Source: Pseudonocardia autotrophica
Lineage (GTDB): Bacteria; Actinomycetota; Actinomycetes; Mycobacteriales; Pseudonocardiaceae
Assembly: GCF_000717175.1 (NCBI RefSeq)
Contig: NZ_JNYD01000001.1
Location: 372,001 to 436,000, forward strand
Length of the DNA: 64,000 bases
Reading direction: 5' to 3'
The first letter of the stretch is position 1. Every line of letters starts with the position of its first letter. Under the pieces are notes generated by a model, which worked only from the letters and a program-made list of their open reading frames with translations, ran no database searches and was not told where the DNA came from. The translations under genes and the position numbers were made by a program. Positions 1 through 9,136 of the stretch are shown in pieces.

Positions 1-2
1 AC

Positions 3-368
3 GACACCGAGGAGCCGGACCCGGCGAAGGCCGGCCGCATCGTCACCTACGACCCCACCGGCGGGCGCTACGACGAGTGGCTCGGCTACCACGCCGTCGG
101 CTCCGGCTCGGTGTTCGCCAAGTCCTCGATGAAGAAGCTGCACCGCACGTCGGCGGACCTGCAGACCACGCTGCGCAACGCGCTCGAGGCGCTGTACGAC
201 GCCGCGGACGACGACACCGCCACCGGCGGGCCGGACCTGGTCCGGAAGATCTATCCGGTCGTCGTCAGCATCACCGGTCCCGAGGGCGCCGTGCGGCGCT
301 CGGAGGAGGAGATCGCCGGGATCGTCGAGCGGATCGTGGCGGACCGCGCGGAGAACCCGGGCGGCTGA
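3..368 (+). CDS. prcB: 20S proteasome beta subunit, C-terminal part (cut by window edge)
   Basis: This is the C-terminal 121 residues of the catalytic beta subunit of the actinobacterial 20S proteasome, which degrades pupylated proteins in the cytosol. The N-terminal threonine nucleophile lies outside the window. The visible part contains the family segment [15 protein letters not shown], followed by [23 protein letters not shown], shown here only in short form as [14 protein letters not shown]; both closely resemble mycobacterial PrcB. The reading frame is open from base 3. prcA follows 73 nt downstream on the same strand, as in other actinobacteria, so the two are probably cotranscribed. 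Identification is firm; the gene is incomplete only because the window starts inside it. Confidence 0.96.
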   Translation, partial: DTEEPDPAKAGRIVTYDPTGGRYDEWLGYHAVGSGSVFAKSSMKKLHRTSADLQTTLRNALEALYDAADDDTATGGPDLVRKIYPVVVSITGPEGAVRRSEEEIAGIVERIVADRAENPGG

Positions 369-441
369 GCGTGCCGCGCCCGGTCCGCCGGGCGCGCCCG
401 CCCCACCCGGCCAGCACGATGAGATCCAGGAGCGTCCCCCG

Positions 442-1236
442 ATGACGATGCCCTTCTACTCCTCCGTCGACCAGCTGCTCCGCGACCGGTCGGAGCTCGC
501 CCGCAAGGGCATCTCCCGCGGCCGCAGCGTCGTGGTCATGACCTTCTCCGGCGGTGTCCTGTTCGTCGCCGAGAACCACTCCAGCGCCCTGAACAAGGTC
601 TCCGAGATCTACGACCGGATCGGCTTCGCGGCCGTCGGCCGGTACAACGAGTTCGAGGGCCTGCGCACCGCCGGCATCCGGCTCGCCGACTCCCGCGGCT
701 TCTCCTACGACCGGCGGGACGTGACCAGCCGCTGGCTGGCCAACACCTACGCCCAGTTCATCGGGGCCGCGTTCGTGGAGCAGCAGAAGCCGTACGAGGC
801 GGAGATCTGCCTGGCCGAGGTCGGCGAGACGCCGGACGGGGACCAGCTGTACCGCATCACCTACGACGGCTCGATCACCGACGAGCCGCAGTACGTGGTC
901 ATGGGCGGCACCACCGAGCCGATCTCGACGAAGCTCAAGGACGTCTACGACGGCGGGCACGACCTCGGCGAGGCGCTGGCGACCGCGCTGGAGGGCCTGC
1001 AGGTCCCCGGGTCCGGCCCCGGCAACGGCACCGAGGCGCGCGTGCTCGGCGAGAAGGCACTCGAGGTGGCCGTGCTGGACCGCACCCGTCCCGGCCGGGC
1101 CTTCCGCCGGATCAGCGGCCCGGTGCTGCGCAGCCTGCTGCCGGCCGCGAACCGCGGCGAGGCCGCCGAGGAGCCGGACGTCCGCGGCGGCGACGACGCC
1201 CCGGCCGCGGGCGGTGCCCTGCCCTCGTCGAACTGA
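442..1236 (+). CDS. prcA: 20S proteasome alpha subunit
   Basis: Structural alpha subunit (264 aa) of the Pup-dependent 20S proteasome; alpha rings cap the beta rings and bind the Mpa/ARC ATPase through their C-termini. Sequence signatures are [16 protein letters not shown] near the N-terminus (gate region), [43 protein letters not shown] and [20 protein letters not shown]. An AGGAG ribosome site precedes the start; a second ATG two codons later (448) is an equally possible start. The protein ends in a low-complexity Gly/Ala/Asp tail, which is common in this family. It lies 73 nt after prcB. The Pup gene would be expected left of the window. Confidence 0.97.
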   Translation: MTMPFYSSVDQLLRDRSELARKGISRGRSVVVMTFSGGVLFVAENHSSALNKVSEIYDRIGFAAVGRYNEFEGLRTAGIRLADSRGFSYDRRDVTSRWLANTYAQFIGAAFVEQQKPYEAEICLAEVGETPDGDQLYRITYDGSITDEPQYVVMGGTTEPISTKLKDVYDGGHDLGEALATALEGLQVPGSGPGNGTEARVLGEKALEVAVLDRTRPGRAFRRISGPVLRSLLPAANRGEAAEEPDVRGGDDAPAAGGALPSSN

Positions 1237-1298
1237 CCCCGACCCCGGCGCGCCGGTCCACCTCGGTGGGCCGGCTGCGTCGTTCTCGGGGGTCGTTC

Positions 1299-1661
1299 TC
1301 AGGAGTACGTGCGCAGCTCGACGCCGTTGCCGTCCGGGTCGGTCAGGTAGATGCCCCGGCCCTGGCCGCGCGCCCCGAAGAGGTCCTTCGGGCCGGCCAC
1401 GCCGTGCTCCGCGGCGAGGGCGTCGAGGTCCGTCCCGCTCAGGACCAGGGCGAAGTGGCCCACGTTGGTCCCGGTCCGCTCGCCGCGCTGGACGTCGATG
1501 ATCGTCCCCTCGGACACCCGTAGGGAGGCGAACGGCACCTCGCCGCGCCGCCACTCGTCGAGCCGCTCCGTCGCCAGGCCCAGGGTCTCCCGGTACCAGG
1601 CGATCAGCCGCTCCGGGTCGTCCGTCACCAGCACGATGTGGTCCAGCCCGTCGACGCGCAT
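1299..1661 (-). CDS. VOC (glyoxalase/bleomycin-resistance fold) protein
   Basis: A 120-aa single-domain vicinal-oxygen-chelate protein. It begins with the typical LDHIVLVTDDPERLIAWYRETLGL strand-helix unit (GLDHIVLVTDDPERLIAWYR) and ends with the second unit IYLTDPDGNGVELRTYS. The residues His-8 and the final Glu are in the places usually occupied by metal ligands. Substrate cannot be told from sequence; members include lyases, dioxygenases and antibiotic-binding proteins. It is convergent with prcA. A TACGCT -10 box lies 6 nt before the ATG, which suggests a leaderless transcript and supports this start. Confidence 0.85.
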   Translation of the reverse strand: MRVDGLDHIVLVTDDPERLIAWYRETLGLATERLDEWRRGEVPFASLRVSEGTIIDVQRGERTGTNVGHFALVLSGTDLDALAAEHGVAGPKDLFGARGQGRGIYLTDPDGNGVELRTYS

Positions 1662-1667
1662 GCCGCG

Positions 1668-1673
1668 AGCGTA
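1668..1673 (-). promoter_or_regulatory. -10 element of VOC gene (leaderless)
   Basis: TACGCT on the minus strand, 6 nt before the ATG at 1661. The spacing puts the transcription start on the start codon. Confidence 0.55.
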
Positions 1674-1686
1674 GGGCGACGACCGC

Positions 1687-2514
1687 CTAGAGGGCGATGC
1701 GTTCCGGGTGCGTGTAGACGTTGCCCGAGCCGCCGCGCAGGAACCCGACGAGGGTGAGCCCGGCCTCGTCGGCCAGCTCCACCGCCAGGGAGGACGGCGC
1801 GGACACCGCGGCCAGCACCGGCACCCCGGCCATCACGGCCTTCTGGACCAGCTCGAACGAGGCCCGCCCGGAGACCTGCAGCACCGTCCCGGCGGCCGGG
1901 ACCCGGCCCTCGAGCAGGGCGTGCCCGAGGACCTTGTCGACGGCGTTGTGCCGGCCGACGTCCTCGCGCGTGACCAACAGCGACCCGTCCGGTTCGAACA
2001 GCCCCGCGGCGTGCAGCCCGCCGGTCGAGTCGAAGACCTTCTGGGCCTCGCGCAGCCGGTCCGGCAGCGTCCCGACGACCTCCCACGGCACCCGCACCTG
2101 GTCGTGGGCGGGGGAGAAGCGGGACTTGAGCTTCACGGCGTCGAGCGAGGCCTTCCCGCAGACCCCGCAGGAGGAGGTCGTGTAGAAGTTCCGCTCCACC
2201 GAGGTGTCCGGCGGCTCGACGCCCGGCGCGAGGGCCACGTCGAGGACGTTGTAGGTGTTGCGGCCCTCCGCGTCGACCGAGTCGCAGTAGCGGGCGGTGA
2301 GGAGGTCCGTGGCCGCGCCGATGACCCCCTCGGTGAGCAGGAAGCCGTGGGCGAGCTCGACGTCGTGCCCCGGGGTGCGCATGGTCACCGTCAGCGGCGC
2401 CCCGTCGACGCGCAGCTCGAGCGGCTCCTCGACGGCCAGCGTGTCCGGCCGGCGGCGCTGCGATCCGTCCGCCGCGAGCCGCAGCACCGGCCGCCGTGCG
2501 GTGAGCCTTCCCAT
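1687..2514 (-). CDS. fdhD: Formate dehydrogenase accessory sulfurtransferase FdhD
   Basis: A 275-aa FdhD homologue. In the family, FdhD passes sulfur from a cysteine desulfurase to the Mo-bis-MGD cofactor of formate dehydrogenase and related enzymes. The diagnostic active-site motif [16 protein letters not shown] is present with both cysteines, as are [18 protein letters not shown] and [16 protein letters not shown], typical of this family. No formate dehydrogenase structural gene is in the window, so the client enzyme lies elsewhere. A TAGGCT box 7 nt upstream of the ATG suggests leaderless transcription. The VOC gene follows 25 nt downstream, so the two could share a transcript. Confidence 0.95.
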   Translation of the reverse strand: MGRLTARRPVLRLAADGSQRRRPDTLAVEEPLELRVDGAPLTVTMRTPGHDVELAHGFLLTEGVIGAATDLLTARYCDSVDAEGRNTYNVLDVALAPGVEPPDTSVERNFYTTSSCGVCGKASLDAVKLKSRFSPAHDQVRVPWEVVGTLPDRLREAQKVFDSTGGLHAAGLFEPDGSLLVTREDVGRHNAVDKVLGHALLEGRVPAAGTVLQVSGRASFELVQKAVMAGVPVLAAVSAPSSLAVELADEAGLTLVGFLRGGSGNVYTHPERIAL

Positions 2515-2521
2515 GGGTCCC

Positions 2522-2527
2522 AGCCTA
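2522..2527 (-). promoter_or_regulatory. -10 element of fdhD (leaderless)
   Basis: TAGGCT on the minus strand with a 7-nt spacer to the fdhD ATG. Confidence 0.55.
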
Positions 2528-2590
2528 CGGAGCCCGGGGGTCCGCCGCCTGGCCTGAACGTGTGGGACCGGGACCTCGGAGACCGGGCCC

Positions 2591-3358
2591 TCACTCCGGG
2601 ACGGCGGCCACGCAGAAGCGGTTCATGCTGAAGAAGTAGTCGCCGCCGCGGACGTCGGCGAGCCACGCCCGGGCGTCCTCGCCGGTCAGGCCCTGCCGGT
2701 CCGCGACGTAGCCCGCAATCGTGTGAGCGATCAGCGCGCTGTAGGTGTCCTCGTCGAGGCGCGGGTTGAGGATCGGGATCGCCGCCTGCACGGTGACCCG
2801 GAACCCGGCGTTCCGCAGGTGGCGGGCCCAGGTCGCGGGCAGGTGCGGGTGCACCAGGTGCTCCTCCCAGGCCGTCATGACGCGGGCGTGCCGGGCCCGG
2901 TCTGCGACGTGCCAGACCACCGAGTCCCAGTCGGTGTCGAGCAGCAGCACCCGGCCGCCCGGGCGGACGACCCGGCGCAGCTCGGCGAAGGCCTGCGGGA
3001 TGTCGGCGACGTACTCGTAGACCTGGGTGGAGACGACGGCGTCGAGGAAGTCGTCGGGGTAGGGGAGGGTCTCCGCGGAGCCCTGGGCGATGGTCACGCC
3101 CGGCAAGGCCCCCACCCGGCGCGTGGCCAGGGCGTTCATCGCCGGGCTGGGGTCGATGCCGTGGACGGTCCCCTCCGGCCCGACGGCGGCGGCGAGGGAC
3201 TCGAGCAGGAAGCCGGGGCCGGAGCCGACGTCGAGGATCAGTTCCCCGGGCCGCGGCGCGAGCAGGCCCAGCACCTCGGCCCGCTGCTGGACGATGTCGG
3301 GGGTCGAGTAGACCCGCTCGATCTCGCGGGCGCCTTCCTCGTCGAACGCGAGCGTCAT
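2591..3358 (-). CDS. Class I SAM-dependent methyltransferase
   Basis: A 255-aa methyltransferase of the UbiE/COQ5-like group. The SAM-binding motif I is [17 protein letters not shown], followed by an acidic residue in GIDPSP (motif II), [14 protein letters not shown] (motif III region) and [19 protein letters not shown]. The start chosen is the ATG preceded by GGGAGGA, a strong Shine-Dalgarno; open frame continues upstream but without a better start. The substrate is unknown. It stands alone between fdhD and the PAP2/DAG-kinase gene on the same strand. Confidence 0.85.
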   Translation of the reverse strand: MTLAFDEEGAREIERVYSTPDIVQQRAEVLGLLAPRPGELILDVGSGPGFLLESLAAAVGPEGTVHGIDPSPAMNALATRRVGALPGVTIAQGSAETLPYPDDFLDAVVSTQVYEYVADIPQAFAELRRVVRPGGRVLLLDTDWDSVVWHVADRARHARVMTAWEEHLVHPHLPATWARHLRNAGFRVTVQAAIPILNPRLDEDTYSALIAHTIAGYVADRQGLTGEDARAWLADVRGGDYFFSMNRFCVAAVPE

Positions 3359-3417
3359 CGGTCCTCCCGGGGCGTGTCCGGGTGGGTCGGACCGGATCGG
3401 CCGGGCATTACGGGCCG

Positions 3418-4995
3418 TCAGCCCTGGAACGGCCGGTCCCGGCCGGTCCAGCGCTCCTCGTCGCGCCGGTAGACCGGGACCGGGTTCTTGGCGACCCGGA
3501 AGGTGTACCGGCCGGCCTCCTCGACCACCTCGCCGTCCGTGGCGAGGCTGCTCGGCACGGCCAGCTCGACGTCGAGCTCCGGGGTCTCGAGCTGGGTGTA
3601 GACGCGGCTGTGCCCGAGCGCGCCGAAGATCAGGGCGCCGACCACCCGCAGCCGGGAGAACGCGACGTCGGCGCGCAGCCACCGGACGTCGAGCAGCCCC
3701 GAGTCGAGGGTCGGCCGCCAGGCCGGGACCATGCCGCGCGGGTGGTAGGGCCCGTTGCCGACGAAGATGAACCACACGAGGTGCCAGCGGTCGCCGACCT
3801 TGACCCGCACCTTCTCCGACCGGCGCAGCACCGTGACCAGGGCGGCCGCGAAGGCCGGCCACTTGCCCCACCGCGGCTGCCACTTCTCGCGCAGCCGGAC
3901 CAGCTCGGGGTAGGAGCCCACGCTCGCGGTGTTGAGGAAGTAGCGGGTGCGGATGACCTCGGGGTGCACGGGCTCGTCGCCCGCGCCGGGGTGCGCCTCG
4001 ACCATCGCCAGGTCGACGGCCACCGCCTCGCCGGCCTGCGTGGCGTCGACCGCCTCCTGCAGGTCGTAGACGCCGACATCGCGGGCGAAGTGGTTGAGCG
4101 TGCCCGCCGGGACCACGACCAGGGGCAGGTGGTGGCGGTCCGCCGCCGCGGCGGCCGCGGCCACGGTGCCGTCGCCGCCCGCCACGCCGAGGGCCTGCAC
4201 CCACTCGCCCCGCTCGGCGACGGCCTCGTCGAACTGCTCGCCGACGTCCTTGCCCTTGCCGACGCGCAGCAGGTGCGCGGCGGGCAGCGCCTGCCGGACG
4301 TCCTCGGTGAGGTCCTGGTCCGGCGGGCCGGAGTGGGGGTTGACCACGATCACCAGGCCCTCGCCCTGTGGCAGCTCCGGCACGGAGTCCACCGGCCGGG
4401 CGCGGGCCTCGTCGGTGCGCCGGGGCGGCCACCACCGCTGGGTGCCGAGCGCGATGCCGGACCCGACGGCGGCCCCCACCACGACGTCGGACGCCCAGTG
4501 CACACCCACGTGCACCCGCGAGTACGCCACGGCCGCGGCCAGCGGCACGACCGCGGGCGCCACCTTCGGGTTGTCCAGGGTGACCGCGGTGGCGAACGCG
4601 GCCGCCGAGGCCGCGTGCCCCGAGGGGAACGACGACGAGGTCGGCGGCTTGGCGAGCGTCCGGTACGCGGGCAGCTCGGCCGCCGCGGGGCGCCGGCGCG
4701 GCAGCAACGGCTTGAGGATCCCGTTGGCCGTCGCGGACGACAGCGCGATCGCGAGCATGCCGCGCGCCGCCGCCTTCCGACCGGCCCCGCGGCGCACCGC
4801 GAGCACCCCCGCGACGAGCACCCAGAGCGCGCTGTGGTTCGCCGCGGCAGACAGCCGGCGCATGACGTGGTCGAACCGGGTGTGGGGGCGCGCCGAGACG
4901 GCGGCCGTCACGGCCCGGTCGAGGTCGTTGACGGCCGCCAGCCCACGATCGAGGCGGCGGGATTTCAGGGCGACTCGCCGGAACCAGTCGGTCAC
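3418..4995 (-). CDS. PAP2 phosphatase fused to diacylglycerol-kinase-type lipid kinase
   Basis: A 525-aa two-domain protein. Residues about 50-215 form a PAP2/phosphatidic-acid-phosphatase domain with the three motifs KPLLPRRRP, PSGHAAS and SRVHVGVHWASDVVVG, and several hydrophobic segments. Residues about 225-520 form a DAGK/LCB5-type catalytic domain with IVVNPHSGPP, the nucleotide loop GVAGGDGTVAAAA and VVPAGTLNHFARDVGV. The fusion would pair phosphate removal and addition on a lipid at the membrane, a known actinobacterial architecture; the lipid is unknown. The GTG start was chosen because a TAAGGT -10 lies 7 nt upstream. It is divergent from pafA with only 42 bp between the start codons. 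Confidence 0.88.
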   Translation of the reverse strand: MTDWFRRVALKSRRLDRGLAAVNDLDRAVTAAVSARPHTRFDHVMRRLSAAANHSALWVLVAGVLAVRRGAGRKAAARGMLAIALSSATANGILKPLLPRRRPAAAELPAYRTLAKPPTSSSFPSGHAASAAAFATAVTLDNPKVAPAVVPLAAAVAYSRVHVGVHWASDVVVGAAVGSGIALGTQRWWPPRRTDEARARPVDSVPELPQGEGLVIVVNPHSGPPDQDLTEDVRQALPAAHLLRVGKGKDVGEQFDEAVAERGEWVQALGVAGGDGTVAAAAAAADRHHLPLVVVPAGTLNHFARDVGVYDLQEAVDATQAGEAVAVDLAMVEAHPGAGDEPVHPEVIRTRYFLNTASVGSYPELVRLREKWQPRWGKWPAFAAALVTVLRRSEKVRVKVGDRWHLVWFIFVGNGPYHPRGMVPAWRPTLDSGLLDVRWLRADVAFSRLRVVGALIFGALGHSRVYTQLETPELDVELAVPSSLATDGEVVEEAGRYTFRVAKNPVPVYRRDEERWTGRDRPFQG

Positions 4996-5002
4996 AGGCG
5001 TG

Positions 5003-5008
5003 ACCTTA
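5003..5008 (-). promoter_or_regulatory. -10 element of PAP2-DAGK gene (leaderless)
   Basis: TAAGGT on the minus strand with a 7-nt spacer to the GTG at 4995. It faces the pafA -10 only 16 bp away, so polymerases at the two promoters cannot bind together. Confidence 0.5.
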
Positions 5009-5024
5009 TGGGGGTTCCTGCGCT

Positions 5025-5030
5025 TACGCT
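5025..5030 (+). promoter_or_regulatory. -10 element of pafA (leaderless)
   Basis: TACGCT with a 7-nt spacer to the pafA ATG, giving a predicted transcript that begins at the start codon. Confidence 0.55.
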
Positions 5031-5037
5031 GTGAGAC

Positions 5038-6399
5038 ATGCAGCGTCGGATCTTCGGGGTCGAGACCGAGTTCGGGGTCACGTGCACCTTCCACGGCCAG
5101 CGCCGGCTGTCGCCGGACGAGGTCGCGCGGTACCTGTTCCGGCGCGTCGTGTCCTGGGGCAGGTCGTCCAACGTCTTCCTGCGCAACGGGGCCCGCCTCT
5201 ACCTCGACGTGGGTTCGCACCCCGAGTACGCCACCGCCGAGTGCGACACGCTGACCGGGCTCGTCGCCCACGACAAGGCGGGCGAGCGGATCCTCGAGGA
5301 CCTGCTGGTCGACGCCGAGCGCCGGCTCGTCGACGAGGGCATCGGCGGCGACATCTACCTGTTCAAGAACAACACCGACTCCGCGGGCAACTCCTACGGC
5401 TGCCACGAGAACTATCTGGTGGCGCGGCAGGGCGAGTTCGCCCGGATCGCCGACGTGCTGCTGCCGTTCCTCGTCACCCGCCAGCTGATCTGCGGCGCGG
5501 GCAAGGTGCTGCAGACCCCGCGCGGCGCGGTCTACTGCCTGTCCCAGCGGGCCGAGCACATCTGGGAGGGCGTCTCCAGCGCCACCACCCGCTCCCGGCC
5601 GATCATCAACACCCGGGACGAGCCGCACGCCGACGCCGAGCGCTACCGCCGGCTGCACGTGATCGTCGGCGACTCCAACATGGCCGAGACCACCACGCTG
5701 CTCAAGGTCGGCACCACGCACCTGGTGCTGGAGATGATCGAGGCCGGCGTCCAGTTCCGGGACTTCACCCTGGACAACCCGATCCGCGCGATCCGCGAGA
5801 TCAGCCACGACCTCACCGGCCGGCGCACCGTGCGGCTGGCGGGCGGGCGCGAGGCCAGCGCGCTGGACATCCAGCGCGAGTACCACGCCCGCGCCGTCGA
5901 GCACCTGCGCCAGCGCGGCAGCGAGGACCGCACGCTCGAGCGGGTCGTCGAGCTCTGGGGCCGCACGCTCGACGCCGTCGAGAGCCAGAACTTCTCCCTG
6001 ATCGACCGGGAGATCGACTGGGCGATCAAGTACCGGCTGGTCGAGCGGTACCGCGCCAAGCACGACCTGGACCTGTCCAGCGCGCGGATCGCGCAGCTCG
6101 ACCTCGCCTACCACGACATCCGGCGCGGCCGCGGCCTGTTCGACATGCTGCAGCGCAAGGGCCTGGTCGAGCGGGTCACGGACGACGGCGAGATCGAGGT
6201 CGCCAAGGACACCCCGCCGCAGAGCACCCGGGCCAAGCTGCGCGGCGACTTCATCGCCGCCGCCCAGGCCGCAGGCCGGGACTTCACGGTCGACTGGGTG
6301 CACCTCAAGCTCAACGACCAGGCCCAGCGCACCGTGCTGTGCAAGGACCCGTTCCGCTCGGTCGACGAGCGGGTGGACCGGCTGATCCAGTCCCTGTAG
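5038..6399 (+). CDS. pafA: Pup--protein ligase
   Basis: A 453-aa PafA, which activates the C-terminal glutamate of Pup with ATP and joins it to substrate lysines, marking them for the proteasome. The N-terminal [12 protein letters not shown] carries the catalytic glutamates of the glutamine-synthetase-like fold. Other family segments are [54 protein letters not shown] and [13 protein letters not shown]. Length matches the family (about 450 aa; Dop is near 500), which separates it from the depupylase. It ends at a strong GC hairpin shared with the convergent gene that follows. Confidence 0.97.
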   Translation: MQRRIFGVETEFGVTCTFHGQRRLSPDEVARYLFRRVVSWGRSSNVFLRNGARLYLDVGSHPEYATAECDTLTGLVAHDKAGERILEDLLVDAERRLVDEGIGGDIYLFKNNTDSAGNSYGCHENYLVARQGEFARIADVLLPFLVTRQLICGAGKVLQTPRGAVYCLSQRAEHIWEGVSSATTRSRPIINTRDEPHADAERYRRLHVIVGDSNMAETTTLLKVGTTHLVLEMIEAGVQFRDFTLDNPIRAIREISHDLTGRRTVRLAGGREASALDIQREYHARAVEHLRQRGSEDRTLERVVELWGRTLDAVESQNFSLIDREIDWAIKYRLVERYRAKHDLDLSSARIAQLDLAYHDIRRGRGLFDMLQRKGLVERVTDDGEIEVAKDTPPQSTRAKLRGDFIAAAQAAGRDFTVDWVHLKLNDQAQRTVLCKDPFRSVDERVDRLIQSL

Positions 6400-6412
6400 G
6401 CCCCGAACGCGA

Positions 6413-6446
6413 ACGGCCCCGTCGCCCTCCCGGGCGGCGGGGCCGT
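6413..6446. terminator. Bidirectional hairpin terminator after pafA
   Basis: A 14-bp stem (arms ACGGCCCCGTCGCC and GGCGGCGGGGCCGT, one G-U pair) with a 6-nt loop sits between the convergent pafA and the 82-aa gene. There is no T-run, as usual for actinobacterial terminators. Confidence 0.75.
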
Positions 6447-6462
6447 CGTCGTCCGTGCCGGG

Positions 6463-6711
6463 CTACTCGATGCCGGGCATCATCTTCTTCCGCAGGGCGA
6501 GCAGGTCGTCCTGGATCGGCTTGGCGGCGGGCCCGGCGTGGTCGGGCGCGGGCTGGATGCCCAGCGCGTGCAGGAGCGCCTCGGCGGCCTGCTTGGGGTC
6601 GCCGGTCTCGCCGAGCACGGGGTGCAGCCCCTGGTCGGCGAGATGGTGGAACACCAGGTTCACGACGCTCCACGGGTTGAAGGTCTCCGGCTGGCCGGCG
6701 TCGTGCGTCAT
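6463..6711 (-). CDS. Small conserved-looking protein of unknown function
   Basis: An 82-aa protein not assigned to a family. It has a soluble, helical composition (NPWSVVNLVFHHLADQGLHPVLG, then QAAEALLHALGI, ending LALRKKMMPGIE), no signal peptide and no membrane segment. The ATG was chosen because GAGGAGG precedes it; the open frame continues another 32 codons upstream without a ribosome site. It lies convergent to pafA and divergent from pafB, which hints at a link to the Pup system but proves nothing. Confidence 0.7.
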   Translation of the reverse strand: MTHDAGQPETFNPWSVVNLVFHHLADQGLHPVLGETGDPKQAAEALLHALGIQPAPDHAGPAAKPIQDDLLALRKKMMPGIE

Positions 6712-6893
6712 CGCGGTGGGCCTCCTCGTACTGTGCCGTGCGTCACCGGAAGCCTCTGCCGCGGTGATCGCCGGGTCAAGGCCGCGCGGTGTCGCTTCCT
6801 GAGACACCGACCCGGCAGGGGCGCGCGTTCACCCGACCGCGGTCCGACGTGCCGAGTTTCTCCGGGTGCCCGCGGCGTTCGAACGGTTGGTCG

Positions 6894-6899
6894 TATGCT
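6894..6899 (+). promoter_or_regulatory. -10 element of pafB (leaderless)
   Basis: TATGCT, 6 nt before the GTG of pafB. A 10-bp palindrome CGTTCGAACG lies just upstream at 6876-6885 and could be an operator. Confidence 0.55.
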
Positions 6900-6905
6900 G
6901 CCCCC

Positions 6906-7895
6906 GTGTCCTCCGCCCGTGCCGAGCGCCTGGTCAACCTGGTGCTCTGCCTGCTGTCGACGCGGCAGTTCCTGACCGCGGAGCGGATCCGCGCGACCGT
7001 GCCCGGGTATGCCGACGCGACCAGCGACGAGGCCTTCTTCCGCATGTTCGAGCGGGACAAGACCGAGCTGCGCGAGCTGGGCGTGCCGCTGGAGACCGGC
7101 CGCACCTCGGCGTTCGACACCGTGGAGGGCTACCGCATCGCCCGGGGCGACTACGAGCTCGGCGAGATCGACCTCGACGCCGAGGAGGCCGCCGCCGTCG
7201 CGCTGGCCGGCTCGCTGTGGGACTCGCCCGAGCTGTCCGGCGCCGCGCACGGGGCCCTGCGCAAGCTGCGGGCCGCCGGTGTGGAGGTCGACGAGACGCG
7301 GGGTTCGGTGCAGCCGCGGGTCCGGGCCGCCGAGCCGGCGTTCGCGCCGCTGCTCGCCGCCGTGCAGGCCGGTCAGGCCGTCACCTTCGACCACCGTCGC
7401 GGCGGGCCGACCGGCGAGATCGCCCGGCGCACCGTGGAGCCGTGGGGCGTGGTGTCGTGGCGGGGCCGCTGGTACCTCGTGGGCCACGACCGGGACCGGG
7501 AGGACGTCCGGTCCTTCCGGCTGTCCCGCATCCTCGAGCCGGTCAAGACGGTGGGCGAGCCCGGTGAGGTGACCGTGCCGCCGGGCACCGACCTGATGGC
7601 GTCGATCCACCGGTCCGTCGACCAGGGGCCGGTCGTCGGGGTCGCCACCGTGTGGGTCGCGGAGGGCCACGCGCACGGCCTGCGCCGGCTCGGCACGGTC
7701 GTCGGGCCGCGTGAACTCGGCGGCCGTCAGGGGGACGTGCTGGAGATCGAGCTGCGCAGCGAGCGGACCGTCGCACGCTGGCTGGCCGGGGCGGGACCGG
7801 ACGTCGTCGTGCTCGACCCGCCGGGGCTCGCCGCGCACGTGCGGCGGCTGTGGGAGGGCGCGCTCGCCGCCCACGCGGGGGAGCGCGTCCGGTGA
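6906..7895 (+). CDS. pafB: WYL-domain transcriptional regulator PafB
   Basis: A 329-aa protein with an N-terminal winged helix-turn-helix (RLVNLVLCLLSTRQFLTAERI) and a C-terminal WYL domain (RTVEPWGVVSWRGRWYLVGHD, then VRSFRLSRI). PafB acts with PafC as a heteromeric activator of the LexA-independent DNA-damage response in mycobacteria; despite the name it is not needed for pupylation. The GTG start is set by a TATGCT box exactly 6 nt upstream; an earlier in-frame start exists but would lie upstream of this promoter. Its stop overlaps the pafC start in GTGA, so translation is coupled. Confidence 0.93.
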   Translation: MSSARAERLVNLVLCLLSTRQFLTAERIRATVPGYADATSDEAFFRMFERDKTELRELGVPLETGRTSAFDTVEGYRIARGDYELGEIDLDAEEAAAVALAGSLWDSPELSGAAHGALRKLRAAGVEVDETRGSVQPRVRAAEPAFAPLLAAVQAGQAVTFDHRRGGPTGEIARRTVEPWGVVSWRGRWYLVGHDRDREDVRSFRLSRILEPVKTVGEPGEVTVPPGTDLMASIHRSVDQGPVVGVATVWVAEGHAHGLRRLGTVVGPRELGGRQGDVLEIELRSERTVARWLAGAGPDVVVLDPPGLAAHVRRLWEGALAAHAGERVR

Positions 7896-8890
7896 GCGGG
7901 GTCGCCGACCGGCTGCCGCGGCTGCTGTCGCTGGTGCCGTACCTGCTGGCCCGGCCGGGCATCCCGATCGCCGAGGCCGCTGCGGACTTCGACATCACCC
8001 CCCGGCAGCTGCGCCGCGACCTCGAGCTGCTGTGGATGTGCGGGCTGCCCGGGTACGGGCCGGGGGACCTCGTCGACCTCTCGTTCTCCGGCGACACGGT
8101 GACCGTGACCGAGGACGCCGGGATGCGCCGCCCGCTGCGGCTGACCACCGCGGAGGCGACCGCGCTGCTGGTGGCCCTGCGGACCCTCGGCGAGGCACCC
8201 GGGGTCGTCGACACCGCGGCCGTGCGCAGGGCCACCGCCAAGATCGAACGGGCCGTCGGCGACGCCGGGGTGGCCACCGTCGCCGTGGACCTCACCCGCG
8301 AGGAGGAGGCCACCGCGGCCACCGTGCGCGGCGCCCTGGACCGCGGGCGGGCCCTGCAGATCGTCTACTACACCGCCGGGCGGGACGCGGTGTCCCGCCG
8401 GACCGTCGACCCGATGCGGCTGCTGCTCGTCGAGGGCCGCGGGTACCTGGAGGCGTGGTGCCGGCGCGCGGAGGGCGTGCGGCTGTTCCGGCTGGACCGG
8501 GTCGAGGAGGTCGCCGAGCTCGCCGAGCCGAGCGCGCCGCCGTCCGACGCGGAGCCGCACGACGTCTCGCGCGGGCTGTTCACGCCCAGCGAGGAGCATC
8601 GCACCGCGGTCCTCGAGGTGGCCCGCGAGGCCCGCTGGATCGCCGAGTACTACCCGGTCGACGAGGTCGTGGAGCACCTCGACGGGTCGGGCTCGGCGCG
8701 CGTGCTGCTCCGGTACGCCGACCCGGCCTGGCTGGTCCGGCTGGTGCTGGGCCTCGGCGGCGGGGCGCGGGTGTTGGAGCCGCCCGAGCTGGCGGTCGCA
8801 GTCGCCGAGCGGGCGCGCGAGGCGCTCGCCGCGGCGACCACCACGGACGACGTGCCCGGCGGGCACGGCACGGGAGCGGGGGAGCGTTGA
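7892..8890 (+). CDS. pafC: WYL-domain transcriptional regulator PafC
   Basis: A 332-aa partner of PafB. It has an N-terminal HTH segment (RLPRLLSLVPYLLARPGIPIAEAAADFDIT), a central WYL domain (IVYYTAGRDAVSRRTVDPMRLL, then GYLEAWCRRAEGVRLFRLDR) and a C-terminal extension (WCX-like) ending in a low-complexity tail. The GTG overlaps the pafB stop by 4 nt, which keeps the two subunits in step. The next small membrane-protein gene overlaps its stop by 1 nt, so a pafB-pafC-membrane protein operon is likely. Confidence 0.93.
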   Translation: MSGVADRLPRLLSLVPYLLARPGIPIAEAAADFDITPRQLRRDLELLWMCGLPGYGPGDLVDLSFSGDTVTVTEDAGMRRPLRLTTAEATALLVALRTLGEAPGVVDTAAVRRATAKIERAVGDAGVATVAVDLTREEEATAATVRGALDRGRALQIVYYTAGRDAVSRRTVDPMRLLLVEGRGYLEAWCRRAEGVRLFRLDRVEEVAELAEPSAPPSDAEPHDVSRGLFTPSEEHRTAVLEVAREARWIAEYYPVDEVVEHLDGSGSARVLLRYADPAWLVRLVLGLGGGARVLEPPELAVAVAERAREALAAATTTDDVPGGHGTGAGER

Positions 8891-9075
8891 TGGGGCTGTA
8901 CTGGGTGCCGGTCCTGCTGGGGGCGGCGGGGATCGTGCTGCTGCTGGCCGTGGCGGTGGTCTGCCTGGCCCACGTGCGGCGGTTCGTGCACGCCGCGCAG
9001 CACGAGCGCCGGCGCACCGAGCAGGCCGTCCTCCCGCTGCGGTCGGCGGCCGCGGAACTGCGCGCCCGCCGCTGA
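8890..9075 (+). CDS. Small single-pass membrane protein
   Basis: A 61-aa protein whose first half is one hydrophobic segment (VPVLLGAAGIVLLLAVAVV) followed by a basic, probably cytoplasmic helix rich in Arg and His (VRRFVHAAQHERRRTEQ). The ATG overlaps the pafC stop in TGATG, indicating coupling. Position between pafC and tatA resembles other actinobacteria. No function is known to me. Confidence 0.8.
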   Translation: MGLYWVPVLLGAAGIVLLLAVAVVCLAHVRRFVHAAQHERRRTEQAVLPLRSAAAELRARR

Positions 9076-9097
9076 CGTTGCCCGGGGTACCGGTGCG

Positions 9098-9103
9098 TAG
9101 TAT
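9098..9103 (+). promoter_or_regulatory. Probable -10 element of tatA-tatC
   Basis: TAGTAT about 34 nt before the tatA ATG. Unlike many neighbours, this transcript would have a leader with a clear AAAGGA ribosome site at 9125-9130. Confidence 0.45.
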
Positions 9104-9136
9104 CGGGGCGAACCGGTTCCGTCGAAAGGACTGCTC

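Noticed and set aside
3418..6303. Upstream extension of the PAP2-DAGK frame antisense to pafA
   Set aside because: The extra 435 residues have shadow-type composition and lie over pafA. The -10 box and first recognisable domain place the start at 4995.
6876..6885. GTTCGAAC as a LexA box before pafB
   Set aside because: It is only the inner 8-10 bp and lacks the 4-nt spacer of the actinobacterial SOS box. It was noted as a possible operator and not called a LexA site.
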